A stretch of 64,000 nucleotides of DNA, from positions 20,279,235 through 20,343,234 of the forward strand of contig OX031069.1 of NCBI GenBank assembly GCA_943736015.1. The letters are read 5' to 3'. Of this stretch, positions 53,031 to 63,065 are shown piece by piece (position 1 is the first letter of the stretch; each line of letters opens with the position of its first letter). The DNA comes from Tridacna crocea. Taxonomy: Eukaryota > Mollusca > Bivalvia > Cardiida > Cardiidae. The translations under genes and the position numbers were made by a program. The notes under the pieces are model-generated. The model was not told where the DNA came from and made no database searches. It saw only the letters and a program-made list of their open reading frames with translations.

Positions 53031-53479
53031 CTACAGTAGGTTTTAGTGGAGAATAATTAAGAATTTCAATTTTGAAATCAAAATCACTCCCTCTATCTAG
53101 AGATCTGTTAACTCTTGTCCTACTGAATAAGTCAAATGAGACTTTCAGTCGATATCAAACTATCAAACCGAACCATGCGCGGATCCAGATATCTTTCTCG
53201 GGGGGCGGGGGTGTGGGGGAAAGGGGGTCCCACCGAAAACGCAAAACGCACTCGTCTTATTATATTATACTTTGATTTCCGGATTTCAGTGGATGTAAGC
53301 CGTTTACAAGAAAAGTCAACGTTTCCAGTTCTAACCATGAGGAGTTCTCCACATTTGGAACCTTTTTTTTTTTTTTAATTTATGACTGTATTTTACATAA
53401 ATGATGTGCAATATCAAACCAGTACCATTTCACGAATCCGATAACCACATTTTTGCCAAAATTCCAGGCCCATGCGAAC

Positions 53480-53629
53480 ATTGCTTTTACAAAACCAATT
53501 CTTAGAGAAAACCATCGCCTTGTCGGACAGTATAGATCCAAGATCAGACTGCACGTTCTGTGCAGTCTGATCTTGATCTATACTATCCGCAAAATGTCAA
53601 TGAGTCGCGCTTTGAAGCCTAAGGGTTAA
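53480..53629 (-). mobile_element. Family-B element
   Basis: Hairpin 53523-53590 (tip GACTGCACGTTCTGTGCAGTC), then CCGCAAAATGTCAATGAGTC, GCGCTTTGAAGCCTAAGGG and TTAA. A decayed A hairpin follows (53630-53720, ATGGTAGTTACCAGCAT). Confidence 0.82.
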
Positions 53630-53769
53630 AGAATATGGTTTTTGATTACTTTGCGGGGAAAAGAGAAAATAAAATGGTAGTTACCAGCATTTTCTCTTCC
53701 CCCCACAATGTTTTTAACTATCAGTCGCAGGTCCCATTAGTCATGTATTGTCGTCTGCAGGTTGTTAAG

Positions 53770-53965
53770 GGAGACTACTCCTTTCTGCATAACTTTGTCT
53801 CGATTTAAATACAATACCTGACTGCTACGTTAGGAAGATATCTCTTTGGATCAGTGGTTAAGGTATTGGCCTTTCGTCTGGGAGTTCTGGGGTTCGAATC
53901 TCGCCTGGTCCCTTACATCTGCCATGCATTTATTAATTTATTTCTTTGTCACGGACTTTGTTGGT
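53770..53965 (+). mobile_element. tRNA-derived SINE
   Basis: A box TGGATCAGTGGTTAAGG (53847-53863), B box GGTTCGAATCT (53891-53901). Same unit as at 18.2 kb: TTAAATACAATACC, CTACGTTAGGAAGA upstream and TGTCACGGACTTTG downstream. Confidence 0.75.
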
Positions 53966-54182
53966 AAGAAGGTGCTTTCGATTATGGATCAAGTTTGAAA
54001 TTTCGTCATCTAGCACATGGTTAAATACTGCACTAAATATGAAATTTAAATTTAAAAAAATGGAAGACACGTGTGGTTGTTTCTTGGCTTTTATGAATTG
54101 ACTGTCGCCTGCCAAATACTACAATGCGGAAAAAGAACATTTTTTTTTCTTTTTATGCCTCTTATTGATTGACAGAATTCAC

Positions 54183-54536
54183 GCGTTGTCTGCGCATGTC
54201 ACATTCTTCGAAGATTCGATTTGTCTTATACGACGCATCACTCTCCCCGATATCGGGGAGACTGTAGTATTACGCGCTATAAAGTAGCAATGGAGAAAAT
54301 GGCTTTTATCAATACTTTTCAGGAAAAATCAGGCCTGTTTTAGCCTCAGATTTCTCTAGACTGCTGATCACAGCTGAATGAATCGCACCAGGTAGCGTTT
54401 TATTGAATAAACGTTTATTTTAGTTTGAAATTCAAAGTAACGGTTGTCGCGAAGAAAAGTGGTTCGGTTCTGTACCCAGGATGCCCAAATTAGATAGAAG
54501 AGTATTTGTAGAATGCCATCTAGCGGAAGATAATGG
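54183..54536 (+). mobile_element. Family-I half element
   Basis: CGTTGTCTGCGCATGTCACA to GCCATCTAGCGGAAGATAAT. Contains CCCCGATATCGGGG and GGTTCTGTACCCAGGATG. Best-preserved half copy. Confidence 0.85.
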
Positions 54537-54978
54537 AATTTACGTTTATTTATTGTCACCATCGGTTTCCCATATGGTAGCTAGAGGTTTGGTAAGAATC
54601 TTCTGCGAAAATGAAAATGAAAGCCCAAGGAAATCATGGATTGGTGCACTGGGCGCCGCGATTAAACTGAAATAAAGTAGAAAAAAGGTTGACACGCACA
54701 AGAACAACAATCCAATAGAATCGAAATCATAAAGGAATAAATCATCTGTAAATCATGCTTGCGGTGGGAAATGCAAAGGGAAGTAACTATGCAGACGAGG
54801 GAAAATATATTAAAGTACTATTTGCTTCCCTTAGCTTTTTACGTCCCTCGTATAGCGGGCGGTTTTAGAAATATAATCGTTACGTGCTGATAATTCTAGC
54901 AAAATCGAGGTTTGGTGTAATTTAAAAAATATTTCAGCAGAAAGAGAAAAGTGGTATTTTTGTCTGGAACAAGTTTCT

Positions 54979-55360
54979 AAACTTTAGACTGCTATGAGCG
55001 ACTCGCTGAACCATCCCCCGCCCCCCCCCCCTCCCACACACAGACACGTACACACACGGACAGTGTAACTTAAATTAACCTACGTTGACCGGACCAATGG
55101 TAAGTCTTTGACTTCTGGAGGTCCATCTGTTTGACTGGATACTATTGTTATATCTAAGAAGCGCCATCGTGCGCGTAGTATAAACTTCATGATGTAGATG
55201 TAGATCAACATCACAGCGCGCAGCCTGATCTTTGATCTACACTGTCTGATAATAATAATATTTTTCTTCAAAAAAATAGGGTTGAAATAGCATTATTCTG
55301 TTATTTACTATAGGCTTGAAAGTTTTATTTAACTTATTTAGCAGGGTGAGGATCACTTTT
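54979..55360 (+). mobile_element. Family-B element with internal insertion
   Basis: CTTTAGACTGCTATGAGCGA start; a C/CA-rich tract (55016-55060) and extra sequence interrupt it; it resumes with GATGTAGATCAACATCAC, GCAGCCTGATCTTTGATC and tail TTGAAAGTTTTATTTAAC. Confidence 0.65.
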
Positions 55361-55394
55361 TCTTAACGCCTTCAAAAAGACCGACTGAAACAAC

Positions 55395-55690
55395 CATTTA
55401 CCTCAAACCACTGGTGTCGATGGTTCAAATCTTGTGCTCGGCCATTTTCATTTCGTGGATTGAGTAGAGTCATTGAGACGGGAATCATTCTCCTCTCAAC
55501 CCGTATACTTATTTTGATGAAGGTTATGTGGGAATGCAACCAGTGGCTTCAAGGAATATTGTGCAAAGTAGGCTACCGATAACAGACACTCCAGGAAAGG
55601 AAGGATAGGTGCATTGACCGCCGAAATTTAACCGAAATAATGTTGAAAACGATGTTAAATACCATACAGTATAATAATAATAATCAATTT
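55395..55690 (-). mobile_element. SINE, diverged
   Basis: Tail at the right end, reversed: AACCGAAATAATGTTGAAAA and CGATGTTAAATACCATACAG; GACACTCCAGGAAAGG internally. The head is not clear. Confidence 0.5.
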
Positions 55691-55837
55691 GCATGTATTT
55701 GCATGTATTCAGTCCATGTGAGGAGAAATGTTATTTTTTGTCTTCCTTTAAAATACTTCAGTTCTATATTTTCATTGATCTTTCATATCTATATATTAGG
55801 AAGGTTCTGTGAAATGGGGGTGGGGGGGGGGGGTTTA

Positions 55838-56035
55838 ATACATCTGTGAAAAGTGTCAACCCTGGTCATCCTGCGCATTCCGCGCAAGCTGACCTGGGCC
55901 GAAACTTTTCACCATTGGTCAGTTTTCTGTATGCAGAGGACCAGTCTACCTCATGATTTAATCAGTTGTTCCAAAAAGAAGGTATTATGGATCTCTGATC
56001 ATTTTATATCTTGAATGGCATTATGCAATACGGAG
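55838..56035 (+). mobile_element. Family-D element
   Basis: ACATCTGTGAAAAGTGTCAA, hairpin CTGGTCATCCTGCGCATTCC / GCGCAAGCTGACCTGGGCC, then AACTTTTCACCATTGGTC and TCTACCTCATGATTTAATC. A 9-G run precedes it. Confidence 0.78.
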
Positions 56036-56040
56036 ATGCA

Positions 56041-56485
56041 TTTTATTATATCCTTTCTGGTAGGATGTCGAGAAATAACAGTGAACATATTTTTCGATCT
56101 TACACTGGAAAGACCAGTGAAAATATCAATTTTTGTGTTCTTGTTGCATAGGTAAATTGCGCCTGCCTCACAACCAGATGAAAATATGACGTCAGTTACA
56201 TTACATTTCTCGCGCTTGACGTCATATTGTAATGCATTGCTATGCGGGAGGGGTGCGCCACGGGGAATAACGGGAAATAACTGTACTATAGATTTTGATA
56301 AAGCTCCTCCAAGAAAGGGTTAAAAAAGCATGAAATAAATAGAATATTTGTTCTTGTTGTTTTTCGGTGAAAGATCGAAATTTATTTCTTCTCGTGAACA
56401 CCATCGGTAATGTTACCGATGGTGTTCACTCGATGAAATAAATTTCGATCTTCCACCGAAAAAAATATCAAATATATCCTCTATA
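56041..56485 (-). mobile_element. Family-E repeat
   Basis: TCCTTTCTGGTAGGATGTCG start, TGACGTCA at 56187-56194 (a second TGACGTCA at about 56217), compact foldback ACCATCGGTAATGTTACCG, AAATATATCCTCTATATCC end. Confidence 0.83.
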
Positions 56486-56499
56486 TCCGTAGAGCATTA

Positions 56500-56680
56500 T
56501 ACCCAGCAAGTCATCACAAAATCATGGATTCATAGAATCCACCTCGTCTAACATTCGGCAGTCGGTAGTATAGTCCTTTGACATGCGGAAAATTTCCCAA
56601 GAGCAAAGAGTATCGACTCAGGTCAGCCTGCGCAGTGCGCGTAGGCTGACCTGGGTCGATACTTTTTGCTGATGCATCAA
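56500..56680 (+). mobile_element. Family-D element
   Basis: GCAAGTCATCACAAAATCAT, CCTTTGACATGCGGAAAATT, hairpin GACTCAGGTCAGCCTGCGC / GTAGGCTGACCTGGGTCGA. Runs straight into a family-A copy. Confidence 0.82.
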
Positions 56681-56828
56681 CTCATTACCAAACGACAAAA
56701 TTTTAGGTTTCTCCAAATCGAAAGTATTTGTAGACGACGAAAAAAAAAAGTGACTAAAGATTTTATTTTTTTTTTTTTGTGAAGTGTTGAAAACCTTGCG
56801 GGAAAAGGAGAAAATGCTGGTCACCAGA
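56677..56828 (+). mobile_element. Family-A MITE, truncated at hairpin centre
   Basis: TCAACTCATTACCAAACGAC to GAGAAAATGCTGGTCACCAG, then stops; replaced by AGGCTCAAAACCTAGG sequence that recurs at 57.95 kb. Confidence 0.85.
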
Positions 56829-57064
56829 GGCTCAAAACCTAGGTCTCCAAACTAGTATAAATCAATCTGGTTCAATATGCTCACCGCGAAATTAGCCCTC
56901 AGGCTGCAGGGTGCTATCCAAAGACCTTTTTCGGACAGTGTAGATCAGTATAGTATAGTCCTTTGACAGGCAGAAAATTCCCAAAAGCAAAAAGTCTCGA
57001 ATTAGGTCAGCCTATGCAATGCGCCACTGGCTGATGACCTGGGTCGATACTTCTTGGGGATGCA
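56829..57064 (+). repeat. Duplicated segment (B and D fragments)
   Basis: GAGGCTCAAAACCTAGGTCT...CGGACAGTGTAGATCAG is a truncated B element with flank, also found at 57948-58056; then GTATAGTCCTTTGACAGGC and a worn D hairpin repeat the 56560-56680 interval. Confidence 0.7.
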
Positions 57065-57294
57065 TTAACTTTTTCCCAAACGACAAAATTTTAGGTTTGT
57101 TCAAATCAAAAACATTTGCAGACGACGAAATAATAGTGACTGGAAATTTGAAATTTTGGTTTGTGAAAGGTAGAAAACATTGTGGAAAAAGGAGAAAATG
57201 CTGGTTACCAGCATTTTCTCCTTTTCCCACAATATTTTCTAAAGGCTTCTTTCCCAGGGTTTTCAAAAGTACGGATTGCGTGGTAATGGGTTAA
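57065..57294 (+). mobile_element. Intact family-A MITE, stem type 1
   Basis: 230 bp with TTAA ends; TTTTTCCCAAACGACAAAAT, ACATTTGCAGACGACGAAAT, right GCGTGGTAATGGG. Confidence 0.92.
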
Positions 57295-57947
57295 ACCTCT
57301 TTTCTTAGAGCATGGCTCATATAGTTCTACCAATATAAAAGACTGAAGAAATTATTACACCAAGATGGCTGCATCAACTTTATTTAAGATACAACAAGAT
57401 TGGTTCCATGTTACACATTATATTTTTTTATTGCACTCTGCATAGATTTTCATGTAAAGCAATTATATGTAGGCACATGAAAATAAAGTTTGTATTGCAC
57501 ATTTAAAAAGACATATGTATACATATATTTATTATTAAGGTTGTCCTACTGTTATGGAAACGTGAAACATTGGCCAATGTCGGTCAACGTCGGTATTCTA
57601 CGTACAACAGTTGGATTGCCTCGATAAGCTGCGAAGAACGGTCGAGCATTCACGTCAACTGCCGGACACGGCATGATAAAGAACGTATAATTATATTGTA
57701 TTTGAAACACACTTGGTATTATAAGTATTCACTGAACTGTTAGAAGGATTTCGATATTTTTTTTTTTACATTTCTGCATTTTTTCTTTACAAAAATCACA
57801 CTCTCTTTTATTTGTGTTTTAGGTCGTTTTCAGTCACTTATTCATGGCTCACTTATTCATGTATGTCCTAGATTTTACTAGTGCTAGGCTAGGGCCCTGA
57901 ACTGTCTTGCCCAAGGACACCGTCATGGAAAGACCCGAGTGCTTCCA
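57295..57947. other. No recognised full element
   Basis: AT-rich; around 57890-57940 GCTAGGGCCCTGAACTGTC and TTGCCCAAGGACACCG resemble SINE body sequence. Confidence 0.4.
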
Positions 57948-58056
57948 CAGAGGCTCAAAACCTGGGTCTCTAAACAAATCTGGTTCATTGTATTCATAGC
58001 AAAAGTAGCTCTTAGGATGCCAGGTGCTATTTTCGGACAGTGTAGATCAAGATCAG
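57948..58056 (+). repeat. Second copy of the 56.8-kb segment
   Basis: GAGGCTCAAAACCTGGGTCT, TCTGGTTCATTG, GTGCTATTTTCGGACAGTG and TAGATCAAGATCAGAACG; truncated family-B hairpin. Confidence 0.75.
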
Positions 58057-59130
58057 AACGTGCCTCTGTTAATACTAGAGTTGGTAACTTTCACTCGCGT
58101 CACAGTTGTTTTCGTGGCTATTTGTTGAAGCGTACCTATTTAAGACCGACGCTTTGTAATGCCTTTCCCGAGGGCATCCCCGCGTGAAAAATACCGGAAG
58201 GATTGAATCCGTATTTTTAGGAACGGTTTCAGCTGCCTAACCACTGACATTTTGGATTCTTGCACATAGATTGATTAGGTCAGATGGTGTGAGACCGTAT
58301 GTGTTTATGAACACTGTGTAGACAAGTTGGCTTCTTTAAAAAAGTAGCCAGGAAAGGACAGCATCAGTGTTTTCAAATAGTTTATTGGCTTCCAATATTT
58401 GAATATATTTAAGTACATGTAAACAAACGAGTGAAAAAGACGCCGCGTGGAAACCTCATATGCTTTACATGACGGTAATTTGACCTTCATATCGTGTTTT
58501 CAAGTCGCATGTTCTTGTCCAGCGGTCTGCTTTCTCTTTTTTAACGAAATTCTTCTTATTTTTCCTTCTGCTTGGAATATTTGGTTAATAAAAAAAAACT
58601 ACAATTATTCAAGAGGTTATCATCAAATCATTAATTTAAATCTTTTCTGAAATTCGTCATGTATAAAAATAAACTACGTCTGTTTCCTGTTGTTTTTTTT
58701 TTTTAATTTCGCTTTATTTACAAAACCATGACGAAACAGACTGTGTATCAGAACAATTACGCTAGAAAAAATAGAATTGGACAGCAAATCTGTGGCAGTC
58801 TGTCTTGTAAACTCGCCACCTCTCCAATCAAAGATCTGACGGATTTTTTGTGCATTCTGGTATGAAATTTATAACGAGATATTGCGGCAAAAAGTGTCGT
58901 AAACAGTATAAACGAAGACTTTTTTTCTGCAGACTTGAACAGTCCATAAATAGAGTTTAATATCCCTAATGGTCATTGTCCGCGTAGAAGATGTTTTGAT
59001 TTTTTCTTAACAGAAATAGTGGTTAAAAGAAAAATAAATGGCCACCTCTGAGAATAGTTGATGTTATCCACCATTTATTTACCAAAAACTTCACCGTACA
59101 CTTTCTTTACCATTTTAAAAATAAATAACG
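58057..59130. other. About 1.1 kb without recognised elements
   Basis: Poly-A/T tracts; no element ends and no coding signal. Confidence 0.45.
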
Positions 59131-59137
59131 TTACATA

Positions 59138-59480
59138 AAGTTTATTTCATCAGCTTGTGGTTAATATGGGTTGAAGGGAAAGGTGTGCGAAAATAACGAG
59201 TGCCATAAGGCACGAGTTATTTTCGCGGACCTTTCCCTTTCGAGGCAAATATTTCCCCATATTAACCACAAGCTGATGAAATAAACTATATATTATATTT
59301 CCGCTTATTATTTTATCATCGAATGCCACTTTTAACAGTAGAACAAAAAAAAAGAAGTTCCAGATTTTCGGCATGAGGAAAATATTCACTGTGACGGGGA
59401 AATAATTTCCCCAAGCTTAAATTACGACATTTCTTTACCCATAACATTTCTAAAAATAGACACATGAAATATAACATTAC
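59138..59480 (-). mobile_element. Family-H foldback element
   Basis: Palindrome 59138-59290: TTTATTTCATCAGCTTGTGG / CCACAAGCTGATGAAATAAA and GCGAAAATAACGAGTGCC / GGCACGAGTTATTTTCGC. The right flank (GAATGCCACTTTTAACAG, GGGGAAATAATTTCCCC) is the reverse complement of the left flank of the 36-kb copy. Confidence 0.87.
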
Positions 59481-59851
59481 ATATTATTGTACTTAAGTTT
59501 GTATAACTGTAGGTCTCTCACACAATCGACCGCCGATATAAACTGAACATTTTAAGCAAACAGCCGATATCATACAAAGTAAAAGGTACATTTTGTATCG
59601 GCTTTCTAGAAGACATCGTTCTTTTAATACAGCGATCGGTCGATATCAAGATAGGCCTACTCGAAATATAACATAACATTATTGCACATATGTATTGTTA
59701 ATTACAGTTTTGTATTGCACAATGTAGAAGTTTATAAAAAAGTAAATGCTCCTTCAACCTTTACCAAACAATACCGAGTTTTGCTGACATTGAAAATGAC
59801 GGCTTTTGACGTTTTGATACACTGAGGGTATAGGAGAACATGTCGGCCACT

Positions 59852-60070
59852 TTAACCCATTACCATACCATCCCTATTTTGACGACACTAAAGAAGCTTT
59901 TAGAAAACATTGTGGGAAAAGGAGAAAATGCTGGTAACCAGCATTTTCTCCTGTTCCCAAAATGTTTTCTACCCTTCACAAATCAATTTTCAAATGTTCA
60001 GTCACTTTTTTTTTGTCGTCTGTAAATGTTTTCGTTTTAGACAAACCTAAAATGTTTATTTATGAGTTAA
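59852..60070 (-). mobile_element. Family-A MITE downstream of NeuroD
   Basis: 219 bp with TTAA ends; CCCATTACCATACCATCCC, hairpin about 59900-59968, GTCGTCTGTAAATGTTTTCG. It begins 228 bp past the NeuroD stop and probably lies in or near its 3' UTR. A fragment of another left end (CAACCTTTACCAAACAATAC) is at 59755. Confidence 0.87.
60055..60060 (-). promoter_or_regulatory. Candidate polyadenylation signal for NeuroD inside a MITE
   Basis: TTTATT on the plus strand reads AATAAA on the minus strand, about 240 nt past the NeuroD stop. It lies within the terminal region of the family-A element at 59852-60070. AATAAA is common by chance in such AT-rich DNA, so use is only a possibility; other AATAAA motifs lie further downstream around 59.1 kb. 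Confidence 0.3.
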
Positions 60071-60297
60071 ACAAAGGGAATACCATCATCATTCATCATT
60101 GACGTTTTGAGCGACTTTTATAAAAATTAGTTAAAACTAGTCTGAAACGCTTTTCTTTTCTGTGATAAGCGAAGTATAAAATTGGTCGCATCTTTCTCTT
60201 TTTTACATAAACACGCTGATATAAACCAAAGCACGGTGTATTCTATAAATATGAATCCATAACAGGTGACTAAAAACTGTAAAAAGTCTTGAATAAA

Positions 60298-61338
60298 TCA
60301 GTTGGTCATTTGGTCAAATATATTTTGCTGACCAGACATAATACCTAAATCGCTCTCTATTACTTGATCTGTAATGTCGTCTAACATCACACAAGGATTG
60401 CATTCCGTGATCTGGGCTATCTGACCTTGGGAAAATGTCACGTGGGTCAGGGGTGTTCCAAAAGTGTTATGATACGAATCCATGGAGGTTTCACCGCGCA
60501 TGTAATTTGTTGATGTCATGGCGTCGACGTGTAGGCTGGTATCTGCGGTATATCCTTGTAATGGACTCATGATCCGAGGTGTACCGAAACTCGAGATTGG
60601 ACTGTGGATGCTGGCATGAGGCACTTGATTGACGGAAGGCACTGAATAACAACTGTTTGGCTGACTTTGTACTTGATATGTTTCGTAACTAGGGAAATAA
60701 GAACTGGCAAGCTGAGGGGACCTTATAGCGGACGTTTGGTATTCAAAGGTGTGTTCGTAAAGGAACTGATAAGGCTTAGAATAGTTTGAATTGTCCGGAA
60801 GTAAAGTTCGCGGATTTAGCTGTAAACATCCGGCCACAAGATTCATGGTATTCTGGGAAAGCCCTTTCGATAATGACTTAGCAAATGTGACACCGTCAGG
60901 TCTAACTCCTGTTTTAAGGATGTTAGATAAAGCACCAATATAATTACAAGCCAATCGTAAAGTTTCGATTTTGGATAGTTTTTGTGTTTTTGAATAACAA
61001 GGCACGTGTTTTCTAAGCACGTCTAATGCATCATTCAGTCCGTGCATTCTGGTTCTTTCTCGCGTGTTAGCTTTAACTCGACGTATTCGCAGTTTTAAGA
61101 GTCTCGCTTTCGTCATCTTTTTCTTCTTTGGTCCGCGTTTCTTAGGGACTTTCTGCTCTTCCGAGTCATTTGCTGAATTACCTTTCCGTTTTGGAGATTT
61201 TTTACATCTTTCGCTTTCCTTGTCACTGATTTGGTTATCTGGCTTTTCGTCGGTTTCCGAAAAGATTTCGTCATCTGTCGGTATGTCGGAATCATCTTCG
61301 CATTCAATGTCGTCATGAAGAATCGATCGAATCGGCAT
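60298..61338 (-). CDS. NEUROD: NeuroD-family bHLH transcription factor (coding exon)
   Basis: A single 346-codon open reading frame. NeuroD proteins are nuclear class-A bHLH factors that dimerise with E-proteins, bind CANNTG E-boxes and drive neuronal and endocrine differentiation. Seen here: an acidic N-terminus (residues 9-31), a basic nuclear-localisation-like stretch [15 protein letters not shown] (67-81) typical of NeuroD, the basic region [16 protein letters not shown] (87-102), helix 1 to about 112, loop with [10 protein letters not shown] (114-123), helix 2 to about 141, then the NeuroD-specific domain (about 150-181) containing KGLSQ and [13 protein letters not shown]. The C-terminal half is Ser/Tyr/Gln-rich, as in activation domains of the family. 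Length is close to vertebrate NeuroD1 (about 356). [18 protein letters not shown] separates it from neurogenin and atonal. Oddities: ERTR where NeuroD has ERNR, and CNYIGAL where the family has KNYIWAL. The ATG sits 8 nt inside a predicted splice acceptor. No frameshift or internal stop. The ortholog group is secure; the individual paralog is not assignable. Confidence 0.96.
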   Translation of the reverse strand: MPIRSILHDDIECEDDSDIPTDDEIFSETDEKPDNQISDKESERCKKSPKRKGNSANDSEEQKVPKKRGPKKKKMTKARLLKLRIRRVKANTRERTRMHGLNDALDVLRKHVPCYSKTQKLSKIETLRLACNYIGALSNILKTGVRPDGVTFAKSLSKGLSQNTMNLVAGCLQLNPRTLLPDNSNYSKPYQFLYEHTFEYQTSAIRSPQLASSYFPSYETYQVQSQPNSCYSVPSVNQVPHASIHSPISSFGTPRIMSPLQGYTADTSLHVDAMTSTNYMRGETSMDSYHNTFGTPLTHVTFSQGQIAQITECNPCVMLDDITDQVIESDLGIMSGQQNIFDQMTN

Positions 61339-61346
61339 TGTTTAGT

Positions 61347-61372
61347 CTGCAAGAGAAGAAAAGAAAGAAATG
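61347..61372 (-). promoter_or_regulatory. Predicted 3' splice site upstream of NeuroD ATG
   Basis: Read on the minus strand, a long pyrimidine tract (TTTCTTTCTTTTCTTCTC) runs into TTGCAG, followed by ACTAAACA and then the ATG at 61338. This is a near-ideal intron acceptor and places the exon boundary between 61347 and 61346. Vertebrate NeuroD genes have a non-coding first exon and the whole coding region in exon 2, and this layout matches. The donor and first exon were not identified in the window. The intron itself is inferred, not shown by transcripts. Confidence 0.75.
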
Positions 61373-61420
61373 ATTTCTGGCTCGGCCGTTTCGTCGAGTG
61401 ATTGCCGTAGTTTTAGAGTT

Positions 61421-61649
61421 TTATCCCTTTCCCAAACGACAAATTTTTGGACTAGACCAAATTGAAAGCATTTGCAGACGACAGTTCAACTCTTGCTGAA
61501 AAGATCATTTCTGTCTATGATAGGGTAGAAAACATTGTGGGAAAAGGAGAAAATGCTGGTTACCAGCATTTTCTCCTTTTCCCACCATGTTTTCAAAAGG
61601 CTACTATTCCAGACCCGTCAAAACCAGGGATTGTTTGGGAAAGGGTTAA
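61421..61649 (+). mobile_element. Intact family-A MITE upstream of NeuroD exon
   Basis: 229 bp; left TTATCCCTTTCCCAAACGAC (TTAA mutated to TTAT), GCATTTGCAGACGACAGTTC, hairpin about 61525-61592, right GATTGTTTGGGAAAGGG and TTAA. Lies 74 bp upstream of the predicted splice acceptor, so probably inside the first intron. Confidence 0.93.
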
Positions 61650-61952
61650 TTTAAGTAGTATATTTTACAGACGCTTGAAAAGATTTGTCGATAGCTCAGT
61701 GGGAAGTTTGCTAAACTACAGTTTATTTTTTCCCTCCCAAAAGAGAAAAAGGCAGGGGTTTTCAAAATATAAAAACAATATTTTTTTTTATTTACAAAAA
61801 CACCCTTGGAATACAGAACATGCTCCTTGCATCTGATGCTTCTACTCTACCAGTAATTGATTTTATTTCACACCTACAATTTAACGTCCAATGAAATAGC
61901 TTTAATACTACCACGTGAGTACAGAATATCTTATCCTGTATTAGACGCTGTA

Positions 61953-62048
61953 GAGTCCAATACGGATTTTTCAAAACGAGGCTTGAGTCCAATATGGATT
62001 TTTCAAAACGAGGCTTGAGTCCAATACGGATTTTTCAAAACCAGGCAA
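61953..62048. repeat. Three 32-bp tandem units
   Basis: GAGTCCAATACGGATTTTTC followed by AAAACGAGGCTT repeats at 61953, 61985 and 62017. Confidence 0.92.
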
Positions 62049-62159
62049 GAGTCCCGAATATCGATATTGGACCGGAAAAGTAGTTTACCGAAGTCTGTTG
62101 TAAAGAAAAAGCAAATTCAAACATCATATTACCTGTACATGTTTTTCCATTTGAGCCAT

Positions 62160-62415
62160 GCTCTGTGAAAAGGGGACTTAGTGCATCTGCGAAAAGTTTC
62201 GACTCAGGTCAGCCTGCGCAGTCTGCGCAGGCTGACCTGGGCCGAAACTTTTCGCCATCGGTCAAATTCCTGTACGTCCAAGAACCACTTCTCCCCAAGA
62301 TTCAGTCATTCATCTGACATAGCGGGAGTTTATATATCTTCTTATTTTGTGATAACTAGCTTTGTACAATGGATTACCGGGATGTATTAAGCTCCCTTTT
62401 TACCAGAGCATGGCA
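62160..62415 (+). mobile_element. Family-D element
   Basis: Near-perfect hairpin: GCGAAAAGTTTCGACTCAGG / CCTGGGCCGAAACTTTTCGC with TCAGCCTGCGCAGTCTGCGC tip (62187-62252). Flank runs through TGTATTAAGCTCCC and CCAGAGCATGGCAC. The sharpest D copy. Confidence 0.9.
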
Positions 62416-62445
62416 CATTTGTTTGTTTGTTTGTTTGTTTGTTTT
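62412..62445. repeat. (TTTG)n microsatellite
   Basis: About seven TTTG units. Confidence 0.9.
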
Positions 62446-62479
62446 TCCCGTTCAAAGTTCACTGTAAAGCTAGACTCTT

Positions 62480-62640
62480 TGTTCAATGGACCAGAGGAAA
62501 AAGGTTTCTTTAAAAGCTGTAGGATTGGACAAAATGCTGGTAACGAGCTTTTGTCCTTCATTTGCAATGTTTCCCACCCTTCTAAAGACGAAGTCATCAT
62601 TTTAGTCTTAATTAAGTGTTGGACCTTTCTAGAACTCAGT
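62480..62640 (-). mobile_element. Decayed family-A copy
   Basis: GACAAAATGCTGGTAACGAG with TTTTGTCCTTC pairing, GCAATGTTTCCCACCCTTC and GTTGGACCTTTCTAGAAC. Confidence 0.45.
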
Positions 62641-62884
62641 GGCTAATAGTCAAATATTGAATTATAACGTGTAGTTATCGAAGAAGAAAGACGCTGGTCA
62701 GACCAGTCTGATCTTGGTCTTCATCCTTTACAAAGGTCCGATCCGATCTGTCAATATTTGGATTATGATTTGGTTTCTTTCTGAAAGGGTCAACAGACTG
62801 AGATGATCCATTCTTTTCTATTCCCCCATCCAAGTATTTTTTATGAAAAAGAAGTGTTAAAGTCGGGCAAATAAATGATTAACA

Positions 62885-63065
62885 TCGTCTCATTTGATGG
62901 TGTGTTATTTATTAATGTTCGACGAGGCATTTCCCCGTTTATAAATATCGCATCTCACGCACAGCGCCCCTTTCAAACATCTTTGTACTGCGTAATTTAA
63001 TTCTATAATGGAGGACGGCCAAATGTGCAGTCTGAGCATGCGCACTGGAGGTACTTTCGTTTTGA
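62885..63065 (-). promoter_or_regulatory. Candidate NeuroD upstream/promoter region
   Basis: A stretch without recognised repeats, 1.5-1.7 kb upstream of the coding exon. On the minus strand it reads an NRF1-like TGCGCATGC, an E-box CATTTG (plus-strand CAAATG 63020-63025), GGGGCGCTGTGCG, then ATATTTATAAAC, which is TATA-like, then a second E-box (plus CATTTG 62891-62896). The order, with a TATA-like box facing NeuroD, is compatible with a promoter, but all motifs are short and this is inference only. Confidence 0.3.

Noticed and set aside
61064..61318. Plus-strand open frame opposite NeuroD
   Set aside because: Antisense shadow of the acidic/basic N-terminal coding region.
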